From positions 3,484,001 through 3,548,000 of the forward strand of contig CATNEN010000039.1 in NCBI GenBank assembly GCA_950097015.1: a stretch of 64,000 nt of DNA, given 5' to 3'. Both the position numbers and the translations under genes were made by a program. This document shows, piece after piece, positions 1-12,194 of the stretch. Source of the DNA: Macrostomum hystrix. Taxonomy: Eukaryota > Platyhelminthes > Macrostomidae. The notes beneath the pieces were generated by a model that did no database searches, was not told the origin of the DNA, and saw nothing but the letters and a program-made list of their open reading frames with translations. Position 1 is the first letter of the stretch; every line of letters starts with the position of its first letter.

Positions 1-169
1 GGCATGCACCGAGGCGGTGGTTGGAATGGGACCAGTCGGACTGGCACTGCTGGCGTTGTTGCCTAGCAACAACCGGCTGGCGTTGACAACGGGGGTCGAC
101 ATGATCATGCGTTGTTAGAAAGTAGCGGGAAATCCAACGCGACCGGCTCTTAGCGGCAATGCGGGGGAT

Positions 170-240
170 TTACTGACTGGTGATGACCAACTGAGGCGCC
201 TGCGATGCATTTGCTGCAGGTGCCACGACAATCTTAACTG
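170..240 (-). CDS. possible terminal coding exon of an unidentified gene
   Basis: A good 3' splice site (pyrimidine-rich stretch ending TGATTGCAG at 250-241, read on the minus strand) opens a 71-nt stretch that reads about 22 codons (VKIVVAPAANASQ..., ending LVITSQ) before a TAA at 172-170. The first 240 bases are much more GC-rich than the DNA after them, which in this window is typical of coding exons. The protein is not recognised. If CA|GTAAAT at 173-168 is a donor instead, the exon is internal and the gene continues beyond the left edge. A short plus-strand open frame (2-118) also exists here. Homology is absent, so strand and limits are uncertain. Confidence 0.33.
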
Positions 241-1689
241 CTGCAATCAGGTAAAATAATTTAGATGAACGAGAGCTTGTACTGTCTTTGTAAAGAAGCA
301 CATAGCTACACCGTTATTCTCAATCCACTCAGTCAGGTCTCAGATCACAAGTTTCTTATCACCATGCACTTTAGAATTTTCACAGCAGATGCATTTTAGG
401 CAGCTTGGCAGTGTCCTAAAATGCCAATTCCACTCAACATTCACGCAATCTAAAAGTGTTTCAACTATAGCCAAGCCATTCTGTTTGCCTACCTGTGCTC
501 TGCTATCCAAGATAAAGGCACCATTTCATTATCTATGCTTTTTCGAGATGCATTTCGTTTTTTAAATCTGCTGGCTAAAGATACTTATTAGTATATTATA
601 TCTATATTTGGAAACATTTACGTAATTGACGTACTAATCTGAGAGGAAAGTATTGCATTTTCTGAATTCAGAAATGAAAATGCGAATAGTACGATTCTTT
701 TCATGCTGGAAACAATGAAATAAAAACCGAATGAGTGACGGTTAACCTCTTTTATTATGCATAGCTAAACTTGAACAATCCATATCTTCAAAAAGCCTGT
801 TCGAAATTGCCTATTGAAATACTATTTTAGTGTACTTGAAATTTGGACTAGAAACTCGAAACCTTATTCGTGTTGCTCGGATATTAAAGCGCACTGGCCC
901 GCTTGTCTATTCCGTGTCTTTCATTATATTGACGTTAATTTTAAATCCACAACGACAAAAGGGTTCTACGCTAAGATAATTTTTTCTGAATGCGATTCAA
1001 TTGAACAGCAATTTGGGATGAAATGCATCTATAATGGCAGAAAAAATCTGGATGAGGGGGTTGAAGTAGCGTTATTTTCTGTAAATTTCTTGGATTATAT
1101 TTTTTCGGTGCACTTAACCCAGCTTGCCATTGTATGTTACAAAAATGCCTTAATACACTTAAAGAGAAGCACGTGATGGCAGAATAATAGGCCTAACAAA
1201 AGCTCTCGATATTCGCCAACAAATACTTCAGGTTGGCATTGACGTTAACTATATAATAGTTAGTTATCCGCATGAGAAGTGATCACTGTGCCTCTCTAAA
1301 CCACACAAATCATAGCGCTGACCTTGAGGCAACCAACGCCCCTTGATGTCATCAATATCGTTTCATCAGAAAAACTGATTGAAGGTGTATCCTATGAGTC
1401 AAAGAGGCCGGTAAATGCGCGGTGCAACAGGCTACATCAATAGAAACGAGCTGGGGCCTTATAAATGCAACAAAGGAACCCTAAAAACTTGCTTTTCTCA
1501 ACATACTTTTCTAAACATTACGACCGATCAACTGATTGAATTGAAAGAGACATTAAATCAAAAGCCGGTTGTAGGACCAAATTAAGAATTTGGGACAGAT
1601 TAATGCCGATCAGTAATCTGAAAGGATGAAAACCCTTTGAGAATGACACAATCGAGATAGATATAATGGCAGAATTAAGTAGACCTATT
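241..1689. other. AT-rich non-coding stretch
   Basis: No coding signal, RNA gene or repeat recognised. The one open frame of about 120 codons (814-1176) has AT-rich, unbiased composition and no recognisable motif. It may be intron or spacer of the gene whose exon seems to end at 170-240. Confidence 0.5.
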
Positions 1690-2625
1690 TTATTGCAGAA
1701 TTTAGACTTCGATAATGGCAAAGCATAGGAAATGGAAGAATGTAGACATAGAGAATGGCAGAATGTAGACATAGAGAATGGCAGAATGTAGACATAGAGA
1801 ATGGCAGAATGTAGACATAGAGAATGGCAGAATTTAGACTTCGATAATGGCAAAGCATAGGCAATGGCAGAGTGTAGACATAGAGAATTGCAGAATGTAG
1901 ACATAGAGAATGGCAGAATTTAGACTTCGATAATGGCAAAGCATAGGAAATGGAAGAATGTAGACATAGAGAATGGCAGAATGTAGACATAGAGAATGGC
2001 AGAATGTAGACATAGAGAATGGCAGAATGTAGACATAGAGAATGGCAGAATGTAGACATAGAGAATGGCAGAATGTAGACATAGAGAATGGCAGAATGTA
2101 GACATAGAGAATGGCAGAATGAAGACCTAGAGAATGGCAGAATGTAGACCTAGAGAATGGCAGAATGTAGACATAGAGAATGGCAGAATGTAGACATAGA
2201 GAATGGCAGAATGAAGACCTAGAGAATGGCAGAATGTAGACCTAGAGAATGGCAGAATGTAGACATAGAGAATGGCAGAATGTAGACATAGAGAATGGCA
2301 GAATGTAGACATAGAGAATGGCAGAATGTAGACATAGAGAATGGCAGAATTTAGACTTCGATAATGGCAAAGCATAGGCAATGGCAGAGTGTAGACCTAG
2401 AGAATGGCAGAATTTAGACATAGAGAATGGCAGAATGTAGACATAGAGAATAGCAGAATGTAGACATAGAAAAAGGCAGAATGTAGACCTAGAGAATGGC
2501 AGAATGAAGACATAGAGAATGGCAGAATGTAGACCTAGAGAATGGCAGAATTGAGACCTGGAGAGGTAAAATGTGGACATAACTATTGGTAGAATGTAGA
2601 CCAAGCGAATTAGCAGAACGTAGAA
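1690..2625. repeat. 23-bp minisatellite
   Basis: About 38 tandem copies of a 23-bp unit (GACATAGAGAATGGCAG + AATGTA), with variant units carrying TTAGACTTCGATAATGGC. The right edge, about 2550-2625, decays into diverged copies. Because 23 is not a multiple of three, the minus-strand open frames here are short and mutually overlapping; they are not genes. Confidence 0.95.
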
Positions 2626-3305
2626 CAAAATTAACCTAAGAAGGATAAGCGAGATAACTATTATCCTTTTTTAAAGATGACAACAAAAATAGAATAGTTC
2701 TCATGGGCAGCCAGTTTTAAGCTTCCAGACAGACTGAAATGAATAATTGAACTATGACTAAAGTGCAGAGTTTTAACAATGCAACAATTACAAGCTGAAA
2801 AGTGTAGGAGTTATCCAGTCGTAAAAAGTTCTCTGATGTCTACGAGCTGACTGGTACTATACTAGATTCAATGAAAAGGTTAAAAAATGCAAAACAAAAA
2901 GCACAATGCAGCCCGCTAGCAGAAACAGCGAATAATGAAGCGGTGATGAAAATCAAGCGTATTTATTTTCATTTTGGTGTCGGTTAAATGTTAAAAAAGA
3001 ACAGGAACGTCTTACCTGTAGCAACCTATTTTTTGTATATTAGATAAAGGGTATGAGTCACACACACAGCAACGTTAGAATTTCAAATAAGTGTAGACAA
3101 ATATATGACATAGGTTAGTTTAAATTAGAATGTGTAATATAAAAGACGCAGTAGCTACTATGAGTAGGTTTGTCTCTAGTTTTTTTTCACAAAAATAAAA
3201 ACAAGTGATTTTTTGGATATTTTTCACAGCCTTGTGTACAAAAAACAGCACATGATGGTTGAAAAGAAATAGACAAAAATGATAAATTTGAGATTTAAAA
3301 GGTAG
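2626..3305. other. AT-rich spacer
   Basis: No gene, repeat or RNA recognised. Composition is AT-rich with scattered A and T runs. Confidence 0.5.
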
Positions 3306-3452
3306 TTAGTGAAAAGGTGGCAAGCACCCTACCGGCGAGGACAGGCGCGCACCCGGCGCTACGTCGACTGCCTGCTGGATGATGCCGGCGCTCCGGACTC
3401 TGCCGGTGGCGCGGCCTTCGTTCGCGCCCAGGCCCTCAAGCGCGCCCTGTGA
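3306..3452 (+). CDS. orphan 3' coding exon, unidentified
   Basis: A sharply GC-rich island in AT-rich DNA reads openly from an in-frame TAG at 3303 to TGA at 3450-3452. It contains ...YRRGQARTRRYVDCLLDDAG... and ends AQALKRAL. Third positions are mostly G or C, like the confirmed exons of this window. An AATAAA lies about 100 nt downstream (3549-3554), as expected for a last exon. There is no initiating ATG and no convincing pyrimidine-rich acceptor; AG at 3314-3315 or 3323-3324 could serve. It may be the last exon of a gene whose other exons are short or lost, or a fragment of a retrocopy. I do not recognise the family. Confidence 0.42.
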   Translation, partial: LVKRWQAPYRRGQARTRRYVDCLLDDAGAPDSAGGAAFVRAQALKRAL

Positions 3453-3548
3453 CGCTGTACTAGACTCTGCTGACAGCGTACTATGTTGTTGTTATGTTGT
3501 TGTTAGTGAAGCATACTACTAGAAGGGATCCAGCCCAATATAGTAAAC

Positions 3549-3554
3549 AATAAA
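3549..3554 (+). promoter_or_regulatory. poly(A) signal AATAAA
   Basis: Canonical hexamer about 100 nt after the stop of the orphan exon ending at 3452. Confidence 0.35.
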
Positions 3555-4099
3555 TATTCACTTATTTTGGTCCAGTGAAGCAATATACTACTCAAATGTA
3601 AATAAAATAATAAGTAGTAAAGAAAACTTACAAACTGGGTTAAATCCAGGACTATAAATGGTTAAAGATGTGGTCCAGCAAAATCTTAGATAAAACAACT
3701 AATATGATTACCAAACTCACCTAGCTACGGCACAGCCAAAAAATAATACAATAATAGAAAAAAGGCGCATTTATACACAATATTATTTGTTATTAAAAAC
3801 AACTGTTTAACAATCTTAACAAAAAGATACAGCAAAACTACAATTAGATTTCAGTTAGCAAATCGATGTGCTAAATTTAATGAGCCTACAGTTTTTTAAA
3901 GCTCATTAAAGCTCACAGAGCAGTCACACAAAATATCATGACCTCATGACAAATAAACTATTATAAATGAGAACTGCAGACAACTAGCATCAAGACCAAC
4001 AACTGCCCATTCCGACAGGGGAAAATATAAAGAAACTGACGAGGAACAGAAGAAGGAAGAACAAAGAAAGCTGCGATAGTGATGAGAAAATGTTTACAT
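3555..4099. other. AT-rich spacer downstream of two convergent 3' ends
   Basis: It lies between the plus-strand orphan exon and the minus-strand alpha-catenin 3' end. Nothing else is recognised. Confidence 0.5.
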
Positions 4100-4105
4100 T
4101 TTATT
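4100..4105 (-). promoter_or_regulatory. poly(A) signal of alpha-catenin
   Basis: TTTATT on the plus strand reads AATAAA on the coding strand, 208 nt beyond the alpha-catenin stop codon at 4313. Confidence 0.55.
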
Positions 4106-4312
4106 CTTCAGAACATCGATCTGACACCACATGAGGTCCTTACTATACTTGATCAGCTTTAAAAGGCACACGGGAAACACACACTCAAACACTAGTTAAA
4201 TTTGTTTTAAACAAGAAACTAGCGAACATAACGAAAAATGGTCTGTGTTTTTAAGAGGCCGAAAATATAAACAATTAAATGTCTGCTTATTCGATCAGCC
4301 AAAGCTACCACA

Positions 4313-7300
4313 TCAGGCGAAGGTCTCATCCTGGCCGTGGTCGAAGTCCGCAAGCTCGCGCAGCGGCTGCGCAGCGTCCTGGGCGTGCGAGCCGTGGCGC
4401 AACAGGCCGCCGTCCGGGCCGCCGCCGACAACGCCGTATTCTTCGTGTACAGCCGGCGAATAGAGCTGCTTCTTGCCAGGAGCTCGCATGCGCCACTGGA
4501 CTACAGCTCGCTGACCGGGGCCTCGCTTGTACTGCGTGCTGGCAATGTAGCTTGACTTCACCACTAGAACAACGGCGATGATGAGGTTCTTGGCCGCCTG
4601 GATGAGCGACGTGGCGCTGTCCAGGCCGGAGACGATGAGCTCGCCGCCGGCGGCGCTCTGCACGTTCACCTTGACATTGCTGGTGATGTTGAGCTGGTGG
4701 CAGTACAGGGTGATGCGCTGCAGGTAGGCCAGCAGGTCATTCTTAGTGTTGGAGTCCGGGCACTCGTCAGCGACAGCCTTGGCCAGCCTGTCCAGCTTCT
4801 GGCCGCAGTCGGAGATCCTCTTGGCCGCGTGAATCACATCCATTGTGGTCTTTAGCGGGCCGCGACCGCGCGTGAAGTCGGTCATCTCCATCATGATGAG
4901 GCACATCTGCTTGGCCAGGACCACAATCTCGTTGGCAGAGTCGTCCCACTTCACCGTCTCCCTGAGCAGCTTCTGTCTCTCCTCGATAAAGTGATTGATT
5001 TCCTCGCTGATTCGCTCCCGCTCCTGAGCTGGCAGCATGGCCATCAGGCGGCGCTGATTGTTCTCATCGTCGACCTCTTCGATAACATTCTCCTGAATTG
5101 ATGGCCAGACAGATGAGAAGTCGACATTGAGAATAAGACTCATCAGTTAAGTCAAAATAGAAAACAGATAGACATTCCACTGTGATCCTAGCATTGCCCA
5201 AGTTTGAAAATGGAGATTGCAAACTGAGCTTCGGATAATTTAACAAGAGGTCTGGAGTTTGAATCCCAGACTTAACGACGGGCCGCCAAGTCCATGGACC
5301 GAGCAGCTGTAGGCAGCGGTTAGAAGCGCTGCACAACAGCTTCATCTACATGTTTTATCTACTGACTCTGGTCATTGTACCAGAGTAACAAGGTAAACCT
5401 TGTAATAAGGTAAACATAGTTTAATACCGAATTACAATGCCAATCAAATACTAGATCTAAATACAAAAGCCTTAGCATTATACTACTGAGAGTAGAATAG
5501 TTGCAACAGTGACAAAAGCTAATAATAAGAGGAGGAAAAAGCAAACATAACGTAGTGTGAGACTTTCCAGCTAGCTTGTTTAACGTGATGGAGTATTGTT
5601 TTCAAATATGCTTTCTCTTCGACATTGTTTTAAAAATGCAATCAAATAGATTTATTGAAATCTACCAAAGCAGACACAATGCATTTCTCGGTTTAACACC
5701 AAAATCAAAGATGGCTACAAAAAAGTATCCGTGAATGAAGACATTCACACTTATTGTTGCTTTGCCGCATGAAAGAGACCAGTGTTCTCACATAGCTATC
5801 CGAGTTGTACAGATGCCAGTCAATGCCTGCGCTGTAGGTGTAGTCCTAGTGCCACAGAAACAAGCAGAATTGTGTCTTTAAAAAATATTTTCTTCTGGAG
5901 CAGTTTTTCCATTGCATTCTACTGTTAGTAGAGCATGAAGGGCAGGAACATTTAGTAGAGTATGATCTAGCCCTAGTCCATGCTAACGTTAGGACCAACA
6001 ATGCTACATTTGCACCTGACCTTGAACCCAACCAGTACAATAGACCTACAATGCTACAGGTGCACCTGACAGGTAAAACATGTTTACTGAAACAAAGAAT
6101 ACTAGTTAATATAGAATAGATAAGATTGAACCTTGATTTCATCTTTTTAATATCCAGACTCTAAGGCAGATATTTTACCGTCAGGACATTCAAGGCCGCT
6201 CACCTGGCCATGATCCACAGCAGCTCCGCTGCCAGTGCTGGCGTGGCGCATCGAGTCGTACATGCCGGCTCCGCTGAAACGCCCGCTATCGCCGTAGCCG
6301 CCGGGAAACTGGGACTCGTCAATGCGGTGGACAACAGCTCGCCGGACGTCGCGCACGCTCTCGTAGACCCGGGTGGCAACGTCACGTAGCTCGGCTTCGC
6401 TGTAGCGGCCGCCGCGATTACTCAAAGCGTTGATGCAGGTGTCGGCTGTGTCGGCGAAATGCGGAATGACCCGGTCGCGCAGCACTGTGACGGCCTCGTT
6501 GACTCGGTCAACGTACGGCCCGGGCTCGTAGGCGGCCATTTCGGCAACGACAACGTCGCAGACGCGGTCGCTGCGGCCGCGAATGCTGTGCGCCGATTTG
6601 TTAACATCGCCTGCGAAAAAGAGGCAGCCAGTGACTGAGTCAGAGTGGGATTCTGAGCTTACAGCTGAGAGTTATGATAAACTTAAGGGGATATAGGACA
6701 GGGTCTCTTAGTACCGGCCCAAACAACCTCTCAAAAAACGACTCAACCTCAAATCGGTTCAAATAGCCTCTTAAATGACAGCTTAAACTGTCTCTCTAAT
6801 GGCTGCCCAAACAATCCATCGCATGGCTGCTGAAAAAGCATCCCAAATTTATGCTTAAACAGTCTCAAATGACTGCTCAAACAGCCTCTCAAATGGCTGA
6901 TCAAACTGCCTCTCTCTCGAGGTTGTAACAATGGACTCGATGAACGGTAACTAACCTGGCTTAGCAGCGGCGGCAGCCTGCAGGCATCGCTGCACATCCT
7001 CCCAGATGTGACCCTCGGACACAGCCAGGAAGTCTTCAATATTGGTGATCTCGTCAACGGCCAGAGTCAGTAGGTCGACAGATTCGCGCCAGGCGGCTAC
7101 GAACACTTCCAGATTCTCTTGGGCTACGCGCGACTGCGGCCGCAGTGACAGAGAGCGGGCGGCGTTGAGCACCTCGCCGGTGAGCTGGTCAACCTGGCTG
7201 GCGGCTTTGCGCACCAGTTTAACTGAGTCCTCGCTGCTCATTGAGCAGGCCAATTGGCCGACTTCAATAAGTTTGGCAACGTGCTCGTGGAATAGGATGG

Positions 7301-10200
7301 CCAGGGCTTCAACCTGCGGAATATCGAGGGTGACTTGGTGATTTGCAGACGCAAGCAAGAGGATCAAAGCTAAGGGTTGAGAGGATCATAATTCATAACT
7401 CAAGGATTGAGAGGATCATAACTGAAGGGTTGAGAGGATCATAACTGAAGGGTTGAAAGGATCATAACTGAAGGGTTGAGAGGATCATAACTAAAGGGTT
7501 GTGAGGATCATAATTCATAACTCAAGGATTGAGAGGACCATAACTGAAGGGTTGAGAGGACCATAACTGAAGGGTTGTGAGGATCATAACTGAAGGGTGA
7601 AATGATCATAATTGAAGGGTTGAGAAGACCATAACTGAAGGGTTGTGAGGATCATAATTCACAACTCAAGGATTGAGAGGACCATAACTGAAGGGTTGAG
7701 AGGACCATAACTGAAGGGTTGTGAGGATCATAACTGAAGGGTTGAGAGGACCATAACTGAAGGGTTGTGAGGATCATAACTGAAGGGTTGAGAGGACCAT
7801 AACTGAAGGGTTGTGAGGATCATAACTGAAGGGTTGAGAGGACCATAACTGAAGGGTTGAGAAGACCATAACTGAAGGGTTGAGAGGATCATAACTGAAG
7901 GGTTGAGAGGATCATAACTAAAGGGTTGAGAGGAATATAACTGAAGGGATGAGAGGAGTATAACTGAAGGATTGAGAGGATCATAACTGAAGGGTTGAGA
8001 GGATCATAACTGAAGGGTTGAGAGGATCATAACTGAAGGGTTGAGAGGATCATAACTGAAGCGTTGAGGATCACACCTGACGGATTGAAAGGATAAAAAC
8101 TAAAGGTTTGAAAGAACAGAATGAAAGAAAGAATAAAAAAAGCATTTACCTGAGCCTCCTTGCCCTCGCGAGCCGCATTAAGCACCATCTCCAGCGGTCC
8201 CTCAACGCCCAGATAGCTATCAGACACGTGATCAACAACAGCCTGGCGCAGCTCGTGACGCAACCGGTCAGTGCCATTAAGAAGGCCGCGTACGGCTTCG
8301 TTTAAGGTCTGGGTTCGATCCTGGCGGCCGGCACTGCGGCCCAGCTCGGTCAACAGGTCCTGCAGCGCCTGGCGCACCGTCTGGCACTGGCCGACAATCC
8401 TGTCGCGCCTGTCGGGCCGGGTGCAGGGACTGTCGGCTAGGAGGGCGGCGCCGCTGATGATGTGCTCGAGGCGCTCCTCTAGGAATGGCCGGACCCGACT
8501 CTCAACGTATTCGTGCGGATCGATGAGCACCTGGACGGCAGAGTTGCAAGGCACTTCCTTTATACTTAAAGTAATCTATAATCCTATTGTTCGCTGGAGT
8601 TGCAGGATTAATAAAAATATTTGCAGCAGGGCTGAGAGCATTGACACATCATTTGGTGACAGTTGACCCGAAGCCAGCGGAAGCCAGAAGGAAGCCAATC
8701 CGTTGACCCCTGAGCATATACAGGCACACACGGGCACACACTGAGTCACTCTGTGTATTCGCGAGACTAATTGTGGCCTCGCTGCGAATCCTAGCCCCGG
8801 GGACCATAGTGAACTCACCCCAAACTTGGATCCTAAGGTTCATAGTTCAATATATTCACACAGTATTCGAATCACCGACCTTCTTCTCGAACTCCTCCAA
8901 AGCGGCGGACAGTTCTCCAGGACCTTCGTAGTCGAGTGGCTCCGAGCTGCCAGTGGCCTGCGTGGCGCCGCTGATGATATTGATGGCATCGGCCACCTGC
9001 TGGAATGCGAAGTCGCGATTCTCCACAGCCGAGCCGAGGTCCGGGTGTCGAATGTACACCTGAGAAGTCACGAGTTAGAGTATGAATTGAGATGTGAGAA
9101 TTTGAGCAGTCTTAGTACTCGTATATAAAAAGACAAGCAGACAAGCACCTTGGACGCAGTGAGCAGCATGGGGTTGATGCGCAGCAGGGTGGCCCTGGCG
9201 GCGGCGATTTCGTCTCGGCGACGCGGATCAATGAGGTCGACCTGGCGACGACAGGCGCGCTCATTCAATTCGACGGCGTGATCGCCGTAGCTTTCGAAGC
9301 ATCGAGTCAGATCGCTCTGATTGGTTGTCTCACGCAGCTGCTCAAGGTCGGTTTCCACCTAGAAAAGTTGGGAATTACATGCAAAAGTTGCTAGATTCGG
9401 GATCAGAATATCAAAAGATTCGGTTAAAGGCATTCAAATGCAGTTGCCAGAATCGGATAAATTTGAAGCACTTCAGGTTCTTGTTTCTAAGAATTAGGGT
9501 CGAGCTTCTGATTAGCATTCTGAAATTGAGACCTTGTACTGCATTCTGGGATCTAGATTCTGTACAGCTTCATTTGATCTAGATTCTGTACAGCATTCTG
9601 GAATCGACATTCTATCTGTACATGGTGGACGCATGGTTTTGACTTTCAGGAGATAAATTTATAACTAATAATGAGATTATTTGGAATTGGACTCATTAGA
9701 GAGCGCCAACGCACCAGTCGCAGGCTGCGCAGGAGCAGGTGGACATCGACCATGTCGGCCAGGATGAGCAGTCGAGTAACAGCGCTCAGTAGAGCCCTGG
9801 CGGCTCGAACCATCGTGGCCCGTCGGCTAGCCGAGCAGGGCTCACCGGCGAACTCGCTGGAAGCGGCGTACATATCGTCGCCAGTTCGGCGAACATCTTC
9901 AATGGCCGTCAGCATCTCGCTGTGCACATCCGGATTCTCGTCGGCAATCTCCTGGCCCTTGCGAATGAAATCCTCCGTGGCCTGCTGCACTGCCGCCACA
10001 AGCACCATGGCCCGCTTGGAGCGACCTTTGCGACGGTTGCTAGGGGCTCTAAAGTTAACTAGGGTCGTCACCTGAGTGACCAATGGCTCTAGGGTGCGTT
10101 CGACACTTTTTGTGCGAATTTCTAGATTTTTAATGTCCCATTTCTGCTGCACCCCGGATGTTGTTGTTGTCATTGTTGCTGTGCGGCTTTGCATAGTCAT
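4313..10200 (-). CDS. CTNNA: alpha-catenin (7 exons, 933 aa)
   Basis: Alpha-catenin links cadherin-bound beta-catenin to F-actin at adherens junctions. Exons (minus strand): 10200-9715, 9358-9149, 9059-8880, 8530-8150, 7313-6956, 6610-6204, 5092-4313. Phases join cleanly and total 934 codons including the stop, close to the roughly 900 aa of the family. The N-terminus carries the conserved KWDIKNLEIRT...LEPLVTQVTTLVN region and RAARALLSAVTRLLILADM (beta-catenin-binding and dimerisation domain). Exons 4-6 give the vinculin-homology M region (EERLEHIISGAAL, VRQALQDLL, DEITNIEDFLAVSE). Exon 7 holds the actin-binding domain (KWDDSANEIVVLAKQMC, MMEMTDFTRG, DLLAYLQRITLYCHQLNI, SLIQAAKNLI). The C-tail after MRAPGKK is Gly-rich and unlike vertebrate tails. 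ATG at 10200 is the first Met before the conserved start. Intron 4 (7314-8149) is filled by a 23-bp minisatellite. It is alpha-catenin rather than vinculin because no proline-rich hinge is present. Confidence 0.95.
5225..5275 (+). repeat. possible tRNA-derived SINE fragment
   Basis: TAACAAGAGGTC then GGAGTTTGAATCCC (5254-5267) resembles the variable loop and T-arm (B box) of a tRNA. A matching stretch occurs on the minus strand at 42965-43000. There is no recognisable tRNA body. Confidence 0.3.
7365..8100. repeat. 23-bp minisatellite in alpha-catenin intron 4
   Basis: About 30 copies of ATAACTGAAGGGTTGAGAGG+ATC with variants (GACC for GATC; TTGTGAGG for TTGAGAGG). It occupies nearly all of the 836-bp intron, ending about 50 bp from each splice site. 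Confidence 0.95.
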
Positions 10201-10231
10201 TGCTAGATAGCTGAGTCAGTTAGACTACTTG

Positions 10232-10233
10232 CT
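10232..10233 (-). promoter_or_regulatory. 3' splice acceptor 31 nt before alpha-catenin ATG
   Basis: CAATCTTGCAG on the minus strand ends here, leaving a 31-nt leader before the start codon. No upstream exon is recognisable. It is either the end of a 5'-UTR intron or a spliced-leader addition site. Confidence 0.4.
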
Positions 10234-11236
10234 GCAAGATTGACATTCGGATTTGAAATAAAAATGCAACGTGTAGCATAATGTCACAAACACATTTTAA
10301 GTATATTTTAAGCAAAATATGTATCACTTAGCAAAAAGCATTTAAATGAATTTTACAATGCATTTCAACATTTTAACAAGCTGCTACTTAAATCCATCTT
10401 TAATTCAATTGTGATGGATGACCAGAACATCAACTTAAAGTCTTCATATTGCCTAAGAGAAAAAAGATTAATCTAATCATTCCACACAGTGGAAAAAACT
10501 AAGCCCTAGGCTTGATTAAAAAAACTTGTGTTTTAAACAAAATGAACTAGTTAATAATTAAGTAATGATTTCAAATTAGAATACATTTTTCTAATATAAA
10601 TCTACTAGTAATTTTTATATATTGATCTAAATGAAAGCTTTATATTCCTAATGCACAAAAACAAAACATGTAAGTTAATTGTAGTTTGCAAACATGAAAA
10701 TGGTTGATGAAAGTAAATTAAAATTCATTTAGAAAGCTGTATATTAAACCCTTGGTATTTATTGTTTTAGTTTTCAATTTCAGTTGTTTTTTGTCTTCAT
10801 CTGTATCTACTGTCAAGCTATAGATGGCATTCCTGTTACAAGTCATTGTGCAATGAAGATGTATAAATATGTATGTATCGTATTGTATCGTAAAATATCG
10901 TAAGTATGTAGATGTATAACTTAGCTGTTCTAATTATAGAAATAATTACACTACGGAGATAAAAAAGGTCTTTTGACATGTTTTTGTGAAATCAATTACA
11001 ACATTAAGTCAGACTTAAGATATATAGCAATTGCAGATTTGTGCTCTTTTTCTTGAAAACAACTGCGCACCTGTGCGCCTAGCAGGAGTGACCACAGTTT
11101 TTTTTATTTGCTCCATTTGGGATATGGAATATAATAGCAGAGTTTGGTATTAGAAAGTTGCAGCATTTCTTACAGCAAGCAAGCAAGTTGCAGCAAGACT
11201 CTTTCATTTTTTGGTCCTCTTGGAAATTTTTTAGTT
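10234..11236. other. AT-rich spacer upstream of alpha-catenin
   Basis: It contains the presumed promoter and any 5' exon of alpha-catenin, but I cannot locate them. No coding signal. Confidence 0.5.
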
Positions 11237-11245
11237 ATTTTCAAT

Positions 11246-11687
11246 GGTAGTTGTTATTTGTCTAGTTAACCAGACAAATAGCCATTTGGTTATTCGTCCG
11301 GTCCAGTTAACCGGTTAACCACCCAAGGACATAATTTCTCCCCTTTCAATGAGCAGCAGCAACGATCCTCCCAAAGACCACTCTTGCCCTGCTAATAGCC
11401 ATCTTGAGTCTTGACCTCACAAAGACCAAACTATACCCTAGAACTAAGTTAGTCCCTGAAACAACCGAATTTCTGGAAAAGGTTTTAATTTTTTTAATTA
11501 GCTCATAAGCGAAAATAATTTGAGACACAAACATCAAATCTGAATGACTATCCTTTTGCCGCTTGTTAATTATTTTATCTTACAAATGATAGAGGTTCTC
11601 GTGGTAGCGCTACAACCCCTACAACCTCGGTTAACCGGACGAATAACCAAATGGCCAAATAACCAAACCGGACAAATATCAACTACC
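11246..11687. mobile_element. 442-bp non-autonomous TIR element with 9-bp target duplication
   Basis: Long imperfect terminal inverted repeats (about 65 bp each) begin GGTAGTTG and contain CATTTGGTTATTCGTCCGG on both sides. They are flanked by a perfect direct duplication ATTTTCAAT at 11237-11245 and 11688-11696. The interior has no transposase frame. A 9-bp duplication is typical of Mutator-like elements; 8 bp plus a chance match would fit hAT. Confidence 0.8.
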
Positions 11688-12099
11688 ATTTTCAATAGTC
11701 AATTTTAGAAGTGTCAATCAAAATAAATGTGAGTCACACATCTACACATTGTAGATAGTAACTTTACATTTAACTATTCCAGTTTTATTTAATCAGACTG
11801 AAACAATCATAAATGAGATTTTATATCCTAAATTTAAAATTGTAATTTAGAAATTTGAAATGGAAAATTGATTTCTATCATGTGTACTTTTATAAAAACA
11901 ATTACACTGTTAGAATTTACAATTTGCAGCATCTGTTGTAGTTGACAAATGTCATCTTGTTGGGTATGATTTTTTTGGAAAATAGCTGATGCATAAGGTC
12001 AGCCAAACTGTCCTAAATCTATACCAACAACAGCATAATAAACTGTAATTTGAGTCAACTTTCGACTGTATTAATTTCAGCCTTATCAGTAATAACCTG

Positions 12100-12194
12100 C
12101 TACCATACATGCGCAACACCCGGCCGACCCGGCCGAACTGGCCGGGTGAAACGAGGGCCAAGCAAGTTAAGTCGCAAAAACCAATAGACCACAG
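12100..12194. repeat. partial copy of the 13555-13837 TIR element
   Basis: CATACATGCGCAACACCCGG, a GC-rich CCGGCCG stretch, GGGTGAAACGAGGGCCAAGC and AAGTCGCAAAAA match the left part of the element at 13555. The right terminus is missing. Confidence 0.6.
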
